NCBI RefSeq assembly: GCF_000949425.1
Contig: NZ_CP010976.1
Location: 3,472,001-3,536,000, forward strand
Direction: 5' to 3'
DNA length: 64,000 nt
Source: Paenibacillus sp. IHBB 10380
GTDB lineage: Bacteria; Bacillota; Bacilli; Paenibacillales; Paenibacillaceae
Below the pieces are notes generated by a model. The model ran no database searches and was not told where the DNA came from. It saw only the letters and a program-made list of their open reading frames with translations. Made by a program: the position numbers and the translations under genes. Shown piece after piece: positions 34,818 through 42,769 of the stretch (within the stretch, counting starts at the first letter, position 1; every line of letters begins with the position of its first letter).

Positions 34818-35192
34818 CTACATGTAATTAGAATTCTGAGAATTAGGTTGTTGCTGAGCCATAGGTTGAAATTGTCCCACTCCGTCTAACGTCTGCTGAA
34901 CGAATTGGCGAGATTGCTGTTGTGTTTTTTGAGATTGCTGTATCTGCTTGTCAAGTTCTTCACGCAACGCTTTACTAGGGACTACATACTGATTCTGTTG
35001 TTGCATTAATTGAAACACTTCTCCCTGTAGCCGTAGTGTATCATTCGTAAGGTGGGTGAACATTTGACGTACCGTGGGACAGGCAGATTCGGTTGTAGCC
35101 GTTGTATATTCTCCTACTGTTCTTTTCAAATCGCATAGGATCGTATTTAGTAAATCTTGTTCGGGCAAAGATGCTGAGTTGCTCTGATTCAT
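34818..35192 (-). CDS. CotF-like spore coat protein
   Basis: A 124-residue protein of the ferritin-like CotF spore coat family. The LLNTILCDLKRTVGEYTTA helix and FTHLTNDTLRLQGEVFQLMQ helix are typical; the C-terminus is Gln-rich. It lies 32 bp downstream of a related smaller gene on the same strand, and the pair probably forms a sporulation operon. It would be deposited on the developing spore. CotF similarity is by pattern, not by a strong signature. Confidence 0.8.
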   Translation of the reverse strand: MNQSNSASLPEQDLLNTILCDLKRTVGEYTTATTESACPTVRQMFTHLTNDTLRLQGEVFQLMQQQNQYVVPSKALREELDKQIQQSQKTQQQSRQFVQQTLDGVGQFQPMAQQQPNSQNSNYM

Positions 35193-35224
35193 TATTTTAT
35201 TTCCTCCTTTTGTTATTTATTTCA

Positions 35225-35461
35225 TTATTGTTGCATATGTGTAGGTGCTACTTGTTGATGCTGCTGTAACGTTTGAACAAGCGTATCTAAATGATGTTCC
35301 ATACTTTGAATATAGCTTCGGCAGGCCTGTTGAACATTCTGGTTCTGCGAATTAGCCGCTGTGACTGTACATTGTTTAATCAACATATCTTCATTGGAAA
35401 TAGAATCCATAATATAATCCAATTCTTTATTTGTAAGTGGCTGCATTTGCGTAGACTGCAT
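35225..35461 (-). CDS. Small CotF-like spore protein
   Basis: From the ATG at 35461, behind AGGAGGG, translation gives 78 residues with the same helical pattern as the neighbour: a first helix LTNKELDYIMDSISNEDMLI, a CTVTAANSQNQNVQQAC link and a second helix YIQSMEHHLDTLVQTLQQH. It is a short member of the coat-associated ferritin-like family and probably partners the downstream protein at 34818. The upstream frame extension to 35614 is not credible because it covers the promoter of the divergent oxidoreductase gene. Confidence 0.78.
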   Translation of the reverse strand: MQSTQMQPLTNKELDYIMDSISNEDMLIKQCTVTAANSQNQNVQQACRSYIQSMEHHLDTLVQTLQQHQQVAPTHMQQ

Positions 35462-35573
35462 ATTTTTATTTCCCTCCTGAGTAAATAATTTTGGACAAGG
35501 AATAGTATATCCAGAGCATATATTTCTATGTGAAAAATTCTCAGTTCGTAATTTATTATAGGGAGCGTTGAAG

Positions 35574-36800
35574 ATGCATTTAAATATAGGATCTCTTGCT
35601 TGGTCCACAACCATGCAGGAACTCCCACAATATCCTGTTCTGGATCACGATATCACTTGTGATTGTCTTGTGATTGGTGGGGGAATAGCAGGCGCATTAG
35701 TCTCTTACTTACTCTCATTACAGCAAGTGAATACCGTTCTAGTGGATAAAAGAGATATTGGTAAAGGTACAACAGCTGCCAACGCTGGATTACTGCAATT
35801 TGCAAATGATAAATCGCTAACCTCCTTCATGCACTCATTCGGTGAAGAGGTAGGCGTATCGTACTATAAAATGTGCAGAGAAGCTCTTAATAAGTTACGC
35901 GCCATTCAAGATAAGCTCATATTCGAAACGCAGTTTATACCGCGTAGCAGTTTTTATTTTGCAAGTAGTGAAGAAGACATCACCATACTCAAGGAAGAAT
36001 ACATGAATCTTATGAAGCATGGCTTCGATGTAGAATATTGGAACGAACAGCGAATCGTCTCCTCCTTCCCCTTCTCTAAACATGCTGCGCTTTGCACCCA
36101 TGGAGATGCGGAGGTGAACGCCATTCAATTGTGCCAAGCACTAGTAGCCAGCGCTCATAAGCAAGGTGTTCCAGTTTTCGTTAATTCAGAAATCAATTCA
36201 TATGAATATAAACAAGACGGTGTCATATGTCACACCAACAATCACCAAATTTATGCTAAAAAGGTTGTGTTTGCGTTAGGATACGAGACACAGGAGTTCA
36301 AACCAGACGCTAATGCGTATTTAAATACCACTTATGCTATCGTAACTAATCCTGTCGTAGATTTGAGTGAATGGCACGAACGATGTCTCATATGGGAAAC
36401 GGCTCGCCCTTATCTGTATATGAGAACAACTCCTGAAGGTAGAATTGTAGCTGGAGGACTGGATGAAGTCGTTATTGACCCTGAAGATCGAGAAGTAAGA
36501 CTTATCCATCAGAGCCAAAAGTTGCTCCATGAAGTTAAATCACTATTTCCTAATTTCGGTCCACTTACCATTGACTATTCCTGGGCTTCCATCTTCGGAT
36601 CAACTCATGATGGACTTCCAATGATTGGCCCACATCCACGATACCCTCACTGCTATTTTATAGAAGGTTATGGAGGTAATGGAACGATCACTAGTATGAT
36701 TGCAGCGGATTTACTTGCTGATGTTATATCAGGTAACCCCCGACCAGAGATGGAACTGTTCTCCCTTACTAGAACGACTAAACCCTTGCCCAATCGATGA
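35574..36800 (+). CDS. FAD-dependent oxidoreductase (DAO family)
   Basis: The 408-residue protein has a GGGIAGALVSYLLSL dinucleotide-binding motif near residue 35 followed by the DKRDIGKGTTAANAGLL segment characteristic of D-amino acid oxidase/glycine oxidase/sarcosine oxidase relatives, and a C-terminal FAD loop with GYGGNGTITSM. The substrate is not evident. The start at 35574 is chosen for its GGGAG 8 nt upstream; a TTG two codons earlier is possible. The gene is divergent from the coat genes and monocistronic. Confidence 0.88.
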   Translation: MHLNIGSLAWSTTMQELPQYPVLDHDITCDCLVIGGGIAGALVSYLLSLQQVNTVLVDKRDIGKGTTAANAGLLQFANDKSLTSFMHSFGEEVGVSYYKMCREALNKLRAIQDKLIFETQFIPRSSFYFASSEEDITILKEEYMNLMKHGFDVEYWNEQRIVSSFPFSKHAALCTHGDAEVNAIQLCQALVASAHKQGVPVFVNSEINSYEYKQDGVICHTNNHQIYAKKVVFALGYETQEFKPDANAYLNTTYAIVTNPVVDLSEWHERCLIWETARPYLYMRTTPEGRIVAGGLDEVVIDPEDREVRLIHQSQKLLHEVKSLFPNFGPLTIDYSWASIFGSTHDGLPMIGPHPRYPHCYFIEGYGGNGTITSMIAADLLADVISGNPRPEMELFSLTRTTKPLPNR

Positions 36801-36838
36801 CTATACTCGAAGATATACACAGCAGAGTACAAACAATA

Positions 36839-36866
36839 AACAGCCCTCACCAATGGTAAGGGCTAA
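36839..36866. terminator. Bidirectional terminator
   Basis: AGCCCT ... AGGGCT pairs with a near-palindromic ACCA/TGGT core between two converging genes. The T runs on either side are weak. Confidence 0.55.
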
Positions 36867-36894
36867 ATTTCAACTTTATTTATATCGCTAAGAC

Positions 36895-37449
36895 TTAAAG
36901 CTTCTTAGCATTTAACCCTTCAATGAAACGTATACGATCTTCATTATTTAATGAGCTCTCAACATGGAAGCAACCGGAGCAAATATACATATTAATCGTA
37001 AAAGGTGCACTCAGTATAGGAGCTTGAAGTGCATTAAATACGAAAGGTTTATAGTCTGAATTCGTAACCTTCTGTTGACCTGCAAGTAACATGTATTCGT
37101 GACAGTGTGGACATTCAAGCACTTCCAACTGCTCGTCCAACACTTTAGCAACCGTCGCATCATAATCAATCAAGTCATGCGTCGTCTCATATTTATCTAG
37201 CGCACGGAAAGCTGCAATGCCCCCATTAATATCCTCATCCCAGTAATCCTCAGAATCTAGATCATCTTCTGGACTGTTCGGGACAAACTTCGGCTCTAGT
37301 TGTTGTTGCTCTTCATCCTCATCAAGTCCGATGTTAATCGTACGGTATTCATTTAATTCATTCTGACAATGAGGGCATTCCGCTTCGGGACCTATTTCTT
37401 CATCCCATACAATTTCAGTTTGACACCATGGACAAATATTGGTTTGCAT
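36895..37449 (-). CDS. Zinc-ribbon protein of unknown function
   Basis: The 184-residue acidic protein has two CxxC pairs at the N-terminus (CPWC, CPHC), a further CPHC near the middle and a CSGC near residue 160. This pattern could hold two zinc-ribbon knuckles. The central segment is rich in Glu and Asp. I recognise no family. It is preceded at 11 bp by a 26-residue membrane peptide gene with a strong ribosome binding site, and the two probably form an operon. Two ribbons could support protein or nucleic-acid binding; the function is unknown. Confidence 0.75.
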   Translation of the reverse strand: MQTNICPWCQTEIVWDEEIGPEAECPHCQNELNEYRTINIGLDEDEEQQQLEPKFVPNSPEDDLDSEDYWDEDINGGIAAFRALDKYETTHDLIDYDATVAKVLDEQLEVLECPHCHEYMLLAGQQKVTNSDYKPFVFNALQAPILSAPFTINMYICSGCFHVESSLNNEDRIRFIEGLNAKKL

Positions 37450-37460
37450 AATTAAGCCTC

Positions 37461-37541
37461 CTAGACATTCATTAAATAAATGATTCCTGTTGCAAAAAAA
37501 ACTATTGCAGCCACAAATAAAATACGTACCAAATTTTTCAT
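37461..37541 (-). CDS. Small single-pass membrane peptide, 26 aa
   Basis: An ATG at 37541 follows GGAGGG with 9-nt spacing. The ORF reads MKNLVRILFVAAIVFF then ATGIIYLMNV, so nearly its whole length is one membrane helix after a basic start. It ends at 37461, 11 bp before the zinc-ribbon gene, whose own site AGGAGGC overlaps the end of this ORF. Such short hydrophobic peptides are common first cistrons in Bacillales. The reading frame and translation signals are seen; function is unknown. Confidence 0.6.
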   Translation of the reverse strand: MKNLVRILFVAAIVFFATGIIYLMNV

Positions 37542-37607
37542 TAGGTAATGCCCTCCTAGAAGTTCTCCTTAAGAGAACTCCTTCCTAAGATAAACTTAGT
37601 GTTCAAG

Positions 37608-38027
37608 TTAATAAATACAAGCTCCAATTAAGTAAGAAAGTGAAATAGAGATCATCATTGAGATTACCCCTACCGCCCGATTATCCTTCTTTATTTCTTC
37701 ATCAATTGAAAAAACAGGCGTTAAAAACTCAAATAGAAAATAAGAAAGCAACAGTAATAAAAAACCTAAGAAGGTCCATTTCATCGAATCGTAAATCGAA
37801 ACTTTAGCCTCGATACTGAATCTCAGCACATTACAGATTCCGAATATTTTACCGCCTGTTGCCATAGCTACAGATATATTTCCTCGTTTAATTTCATCCC
37901 AGCACTTGTATTTCGTAACCAATTCAAAACATGAGAGAAACACAATTAACGCCAATATTCCCACTGAAAAATAACCAATCAGTGTGCCAATAGGGTGTGC
38001 GAGCAATCGATCAATCGCATTAAACAT
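37608..38027 (-). CDS. DUF350-family membrane protein
   Basis: The 139-residue protein has about four hydrophobic helices and the central motif KRGNISVAMATGGKIFG that marks the DUF350 (YjfL-like) family. These small inner-membrane proteins have no known function, although some occur beside envelope-stress or membrane-remodelling genes. It is transcribed after mutS2 on the same strand with a 39-bp gap, so it may be the last gene of that unit. Confidence 0.82.
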   Translation of the reverse strand: MFNAIDRLLAHPIGTLIGYFSVGILALIVFLSCFELVTKYKCWDEIKRGNISVAMATGGKIFGICNVLRFSIEAKVSIYDSMKWTFLGFLLLLLSYFLFEFLTPVFSIDEEIKKDNRAVGVISMMISISLSYLIGACIY

Positions 38028-38066
38028 GTATCACATAAACCTCCTTGTATCCAGTTCTGAATCTAT

Positions 38067-40436
38067 CTATTTCAGTTCGGCTACGGTCACTCCGTTTCCA
38101 CCTTCTCCGTAATTGCCCAATCGATAACTTTTTACATGTTTGTGCTTACGAAGATATTCCTGCATTCCCGTACGTAATATTCCAGTTCCCTTACCGTGAA
38201 TAATGTAAACCAATGTTAAATTGCCAAGAAAAGCCTCATCGATGAAGCGATCTACTTCCATCAGTGCTTCTTCTAGATTAGACCCCCGTAAATCCAGCTC
38301 GGATCGAATATGTTCATCCCTCGTACGATTAAGAGTCGTCACGTTCCGCTGCTTTTGCTGCTGGTTCTCTGTTTTAGCAGAGCTCATCAATTCTAGATCG
38401 TCAAGACTTACCTTCATCTTCATAATTCCCATCTGAACAAGAGCTTCTTTGTTCCCTGCAAGTTCGACTACATGGCCTTTCTGGTTCAGACTATACACTC
38501 TAACCTCATCCCCTGCTTCAATAGCACGAGGAGCTTTCGTCTGCGTTTTACTGGGGCCCTTCTTCCGAGCCTTCGGCTCCGCTTCCTCAAGCTGTTTACG
38601 AATAGCAATCAACTTGTGTTCCTTGACCGCTGCTCCTTCTGCTTGAGCTAACTCTCGCAGTTCTGATATGATCTTCTCCGCTTCTGTACGTGCTTTATCA
38701 ATAATCACCAAGGCGTCGAATTCCGCTTTCTCCAATAGCTTATCACGTTGCTGCTCCAGCTTCTCAAGCTCACGTTGGTGAAGCGTACGTAATTTCTCCA
38801 TCTCTTGCCGTAGTTGCTCTGCATGCTCACGTTCATTCTCCGCACCTAAACGATTCTCTTCAAGCGAAGCAATCATATGCTCCACACGCATATCATCCTC
38901 TTTCACTTCACCTCGAGCATAATCCAGTATACTCTCTTGTAGCCCAAGACGTTCTGCAATGGCAAAAGCGTTACTTCTTCCTGGTACACCGATCAGTAAG
39001 CGATATGTTGGACTCAGCGTGTTTACATCAAACTCCATACTAGCATTAATAATACCTGAGCGTTCATACGCATACGCCTTCAACTCACTATAGTGCGTTG
39101 TGGCCACCATACGACATCCAGATCTATGAATATATTCTAGGATAGAGATCGCTAATGCTGAACCTTCTGCAGGGTCTGTACCTGCCCCTACCTCATCAAG
39201 AAGCACAAGACTTCGAGGAGTCATTTGCTTCAGAATACGTATAATATTAGTCATGTGACTTGAGAATGTACTCAAATTTTGTTCAATGCTCTGCTCATCA
39301 CCAATATCTGCATAGATCGCATCGAACATACATAATTGACTACCTTCCTCTGCAGGAATGAATAATCCTGACATCGCCATTAGACTGAGTAGACCGATCG
39401 TCTTGAGTGTAACGGTCTTTCCTCCTGTATTCGGTCCCGTCACAATGATCGAGGTGTGCTCACTACCTAACTCAACATCAATCGGAACGACTTGTTCTAG
39501 CGGAATTAAGGGGTGTCTCCCTTTCTTCAACTTGAGGTAGCCCTCATTGTTCATCTTCGGCATTGAAGCTTTCATCACATGCGCCAATCGAGCCTTCGCA
39601 AATATGAAATCCAAGTCACCTACTAATCCAAGATCAATACCAAGCAACTCGGATTGATCCCCCACTAAAGCAGTTAGTTTCTGCAAAATAACTTCTATCT
39701 CTCGCTCTTCCTTCATACGTAATTCACGTAACTTGTTATTCATATTCATGATGGCTTCTGGCTCAATGAATAATGTCGCTCCAGAACCGGATTGATCATG
39801 AACGATACCTCCGAAATAAGAACGATGTTCCGCCTTTACCGGAATAACAAAATGATCACCACGAATCGTAACTAGTTGATCCTGTAACATCTTAGAGACT
39901 GTTGAAGAACGTATCATAGAATCTAGTTTCTCACGAATCCGCGCCTCTCCAGTTCTTAATTCACGGCGGATTTGCGCTAGTTCAGAACTCGCCGAGTCCA
40001 TAACCTCCGAACTATCGTCAATACACGCTCTAATAGCATCCTCCATCGGCTTCTGTTCTGAAATTCCATCACTAAGCGTGTATAGAATTCTCACTTCCTG
40101 TTCATCGTGAACGCTTGCAACAAAACGCTTGATCCTTCTTGATCCATAAGTCATATTACTAACGAACAGAAGTTCATGCGGATTTAATGTGCCTCCAATA
40201 CGAGCGCGCTTCAAAGCTTCAGTGATATCTGTAATACCAGCAAAGGAAGGTGTTCCCTTCAATCGATCTACCGTATAAGCTTCATCCGTCGCTTGTAACA
40301 ATAGTTCAACAGACTCCAACTGAGTAACTGGTTTAAGATCCTCCACTGCCTGCTTTCCCATCGTTGTCTGGGTATAATCGGCACATTTATTTAAAATTTT
40401 ACGATATTCCAATGTTTTGAAAATTTTATCGTCCAA
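38067..40436 (-). CDS. mutS2: MutS2 endonuclease/ribosome-rescue ATPase
   Basis: The 789-residue protein has the MutS-like ATPase core with Walker A GPNTGGKT (residues 334-341), signature NLSTFSSHMTNI, Walker B VLLDEVGAGTDP and a long coiled-coil (about 515-625). It ends with the Smr nuclease domain (about 714-789) containing LDLRG and HGKGTGILR. MutS2 acts on recombination intermediates and on collided ribosomes in Bacillus; it has no mismatch-recognition domain. Start codon is TTG. It lies in the same pheST-zapA-mutS2 neighbourhood as in Bacillus, although here other genes intervene. Confidence 0.94.
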   Translation of the reverse strand: MDDKIFKTLEYRKILNKCADYTQTTMGKQAVEDLKPVTQLESVELLLQATDEAYTVDRLKGTPSFAGITDITEALKRARIGGTLNPHELLFVSNMTYGSRRIKRFVASVHDEQEVRILYTLSDGISEQKPMEDAIRACIDDSSEVMDSASSELAQIRRELRTGEARIREKLDSMIRSSTVSKMLQDQLVTIRGDHFVIPVKAEHRSYFGGIVHDQSGSGATLFIEPEAIMNMNNKLRELRMKEEREIEVILQKLTALVGDQSELLGIDLGLVGDLDFIFAKARLAHVMKASMPKMNNEGYLKLKKGRHPLIPLEQVVPIDVELGSEHTSIIVTGPNTGGKTVTLKTIGLLSLMAMSGLFIPAEEGSQLCMFDAIYADIGDEQSIEQNLSTFSSHMTNIIRILKQMTPRSLVLLDEVGAGTDPAEGSALAISILEYIHRSGCRMVATTHYSELKAYAYERSGIINASMEFDVNTLSPTYRLLIGVPGRSNAFAIAERLGLQESILDYARGEVKEDDMRVEHMIASLEENRLGAENEREHAEQLRQEMEKLRTLHQRELEKLEQQRDKLLEKAEFDALVIIDKARTEAEKIISELRELAQAEGAAVKEHKLIAIRKQLEEAEPKARKKGPSKTQTKAPRAIEAGDEVRVYSLNQKGHVVELAGNKEALVQMGIMKMKVSLDDLELMSSAKTENQQQKQRNVTTLNRTRDEHIRSELDLRGSNLEEALMEVDRFIDEAFLGNLTLVYIIHGKGTGILRTGMQEYLRKHKHVKSYRLGNYGEGGNGVTVAELK

Positions 40437-40587
40437 GAATGTTCACTACTCCTTTCAATCATCAGTTTATTATAACGAAATTAGAACAAATTCGCCATTT
40501 ACGAACCATCAATACATAACATTTGTAGAAATTGAATACACTAACTCTCGAATACCATAGTTCTAATGTCTAAAGGAGGTCATTTGC

Positions 40588-40944
40588 ATGCATTTCTTAG
40601 GGCATGTCGTCCGATTTATTGTAGCTGCAATCGTATTGATGATTGTAGGATGGATCGTACCTCAATTCTCTGTTGGTGGATTCTGGAGCGCATTGATGTT
40701 GGCTCTGGTCATCGCCTTACTTAGTTGGGTAGTAGAAGGAATATTCGGCAAAAAGATTAACCCCTTCGGTCGGGGGATTGTCGGATTTATAATCAGTGCC
40801 TTGGTAATCTATATTGCTCAATTCGTTGTGAGTGGTATTAGCGTTACTATGCTCGGCGCTATACTCGCTGCACTGGTCATTGGGATTATCGATCTGTTCA
40901 TTCCGGTCTCCACACCCTACGAAGCCGGTCGCAGCACACGTTAA
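40588..40944 (+). CDS. Phage-holin-family/YvlD-like membrane protein
   Basis: At 118 residues it has four hydrophobic helices and the family motif GKKINPFGRGIVGFIISALVI. It belongs to the phage_holin_4_2/YvlD family of conserved bacterial membrane proteins, which in Bacillus is linked with the cell envelope stress regulon. The name holin is inherited and does not imply prophage. The ribosome binding site AAAGGAGG precedes the ATG. Confidence 0.85.
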   Translation: MHFLGHVVRFIVAAIVLMIVGWIVPQFSVGGFWSALMLALVIALLSWVVEGIFGKKINPFGRGIVGFIISALVIYIAQFVVSGISVTMLGAILAALVIGIIDLFIPVSTPYEAGRSTR

Positions 40945-40975
40945 AATGTACAGCTAGTTTATTTCAACACACACG

Positions 40976-41012
40976 ACAAGCCCCTGTGTAATGACAGGGG
41001 CTTGTCTAATAT
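40976..41012. terminator. Bidirectional terminator
   Basis: ACAAGCCCCTGT and ACAGGGGCTTGT form a 12-bp stem with a short loop between two converging genes. Confidence 0.85.
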
Positions 41013-41034
41013 TACCACTTTGCAGCTTTACTTG

Positions 41035-42141
41035 TCACACACATTCATCTGCTGTTACTACGCGATTCTTCCCCATACGCTTTGCTTCATAAAGTGCCTG
41101 ATCTGCATTACGAAACAACTTCTCTTTACCATAACCTTGGTGGTATACACATAATCCAATACTGACCGTTATAGGCTTGTTCTCCATATCAGGATGATTC
41201 AGTTGTTCAATTCCCTTACGAATATCTTCTGCCATCGTTACAGATTCAGTTGCTGTTTTCTCAGTAAATATAACAGCAAATTCTTCACCACCATAACGTG
41301 CTGCGAAATCATTGGGCATCATAAGAGACGCTAACTTATTCGCTGAATCTTCTAATACTAAATCCCCTATCCTATGACCATAGGTATCATTAACCTGTTT
41401 GAAATTATCAATATCAATCAGCGCAATAGAAAGAGACAGCTGATTGTTCTCACATTGTTCCAGTAGTACTTCTAAATATTCATGGAATGTTTTGTGATTA
41501 TATAAACCTGTTAAAGCATCTATTTTTAATAACTTGTCAGAGATCGTCTTTTCAACCATCAGCTGTTGCTCCGATTTAATGACGTTCTCCAAATGTTCTC
41601 TGAATTCGTCTATACGAATAAGAATGGTCCTCACAATAATAATACACACGATAAATACACACTCAGTATATACAAACTCATAAATAGGCTTCTCATATAT
41701 TGGAAGTTCAAGCAAGAAATAAATAACACCATATAACAGGATGCAAGAAACTGAATATCTAAATACTAATTTCCAGTCTAGGTATATCATAGAAACAAGC
41801 ACAGGCAATAATAAGCCAAATTGCGAGATATGCATCATAGGTCCAATGAAATAAAAGAAATAGGATAATAAAAACCCACACATAACAATCTTCTGTTTAT
41901 TAAAATTGGTTCCATAATAAAACCAAATTTCCATGGATATCATAAATAACAGCATAATCCCATTAAGAATAACACGCCAATTCAATGAGATATACAATCT
42001 GCTTAATTCGACAATGCCTAGTCCCTCAGGCATAATTATAATAAATTGTGCAACTAAAAGCATAACTAACATAATCCAATACGAATTTATTATTTTGCGG
42101 TGCCAAGCATTTTCTAGTATGACTTCCGTATGAATTCTCAT
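41035..42141 (-). CDS. Membrane diguanylate cyclase (GGDEF domain)
   Basis: The first 190 residues hold about six hydrophobic helices and end in a short coiled linker. The catalytic GGDEF domain (about 200-365) has ARYGGEEFAVIF, which keeps the GGEEF active site, and the NDTYGHRIGD substrate loop. It therefore probably makes cyclic di-GMP. The RxxD inhibitory site just before the GGEEF is not obvious. The N-terminal membrane region is not a named sensor fold. It stands alone. Confidence 0.9.
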   Translation of the reverse strand: MRIHTEVILENAWHRKIINSYWIMLVMLLVAQFIIIMPEGLGIVELSRLYISLNWRVILNGIMLLFMISMEIWFYYGTNFNKQKIVMCGFLLSYFFYFIGPMMHISQFGLLLPVLVSMIYLDWKLVFRYSVSCILLYGVIYFLLELPIYEKPIYEFVYTECVFIVCIIIVRTILIRIDEFREHLENVIKSEQQLMVEKTISDKLLKIDALTGLYNHKTFHEYLEVLLEQCENNQLSLSIALIDIDNFKQVNDTYGHRIGDLVLEDSANKLASLMMPNDFAARYGGEEFAVIFTEKTATESVTMAEDIRKGIEQLNHPDMENKPITVSIGLCVYHQGYGKEKLFRNADQALYEAKRMGKNRVVTADECV

Positions 42142-42316
42142 CCCCTACTTTTATCCAGTATCATGTAATATCCATTATAACTGAATCTATATACCTGTAA
42201 ATCATTTTGTTACTTCTCGTTCACTAATCCTTCAAATCAACGATATGCGATTGATCTCATAGTAAGGTATAATATTGCTATATTTGTCACATTATTAGTT
42301 TAATAGGAGGGAATTC

Positions 42317-42703
42317 ATGAGAAAAACACTTGCAATTATTATATCATGCTTACTTATTCTAACTTTAGCAGCATGTGGAGGTAACAAAGACAACTCAGCT
42401 CCAGCAGATAGTGGACTAACGGAAACAGGAGTTGCTCCAAGCGAGGAGTTAGTCATCACGGCAACTAACTATACCTTCGATCAGAAGGAATACCATTTGA
42501 AGAAGGATGTACCTGTCAAAATCATTTTTGATAACGCTGAAGGAAACCATGGCGTACTTATACCAGGCTTAAATCTTCAACTTGATCAAAAAAAATCTTC
42601 AAAAGTTATTACACCAGATAAAGTCGGCAGATATGAAATAAGCTGCTCTATCTTCTGTGGTCCAGGCCATACAACGATGATTTCAGAAATCGTTGTCGAA
42701 TAA
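42317..42703 (+). CDS. Stand-alone CuA-type cupredoxin lipoprotein
   Basis: A lipobox (LTLAAC, Cys20) anchors this 128-residue protein outside the membrane. The cupredoxin domain ends with the motif CSIFCGPGHTTM (Cys110, Cys114, His118, Met121). With His78 in GNHGV this reproduces the ligand set of the binuclear CuA site of cytochrome oxidase subunit II. No oxidase subunit or heme protein is encoded nearby and there is no transmembrane hairpin of subunit II. It may be an electron carrier or a copper-delivery protein. Ligand pattern is seen; function is inferred. Confidence 0.85.
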   Translation: MRKTLAIIISCLLILTLAACGGNKDNSAPADSGLTETGVAPSEELVITATNYTFDQKEYHLKKDVPVKIIFDNAEGNHGVLIPGLNLQLDQKKSSKVITPDKVGRYEISCSIFCGPGHTTMISEIVVE

Positions 42704-42706
42704 TAT

Positions 42707-42766
42707 AAATCCCCTTATTATCATACCAAGGAATACATCCTTTTCTGAGATAATAAGGGGATTTTC
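42707..42766. terminator. Bidirectional terminator
   Basis: AAATCCCCTTATTATC and GATAATAAGGGGATTT form a 16-bp stem with a loop of about 26 nt between the converging cupredoxin and zapA genes. Confidence 0.85.
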
Positions 42767-42769
42767 CGT

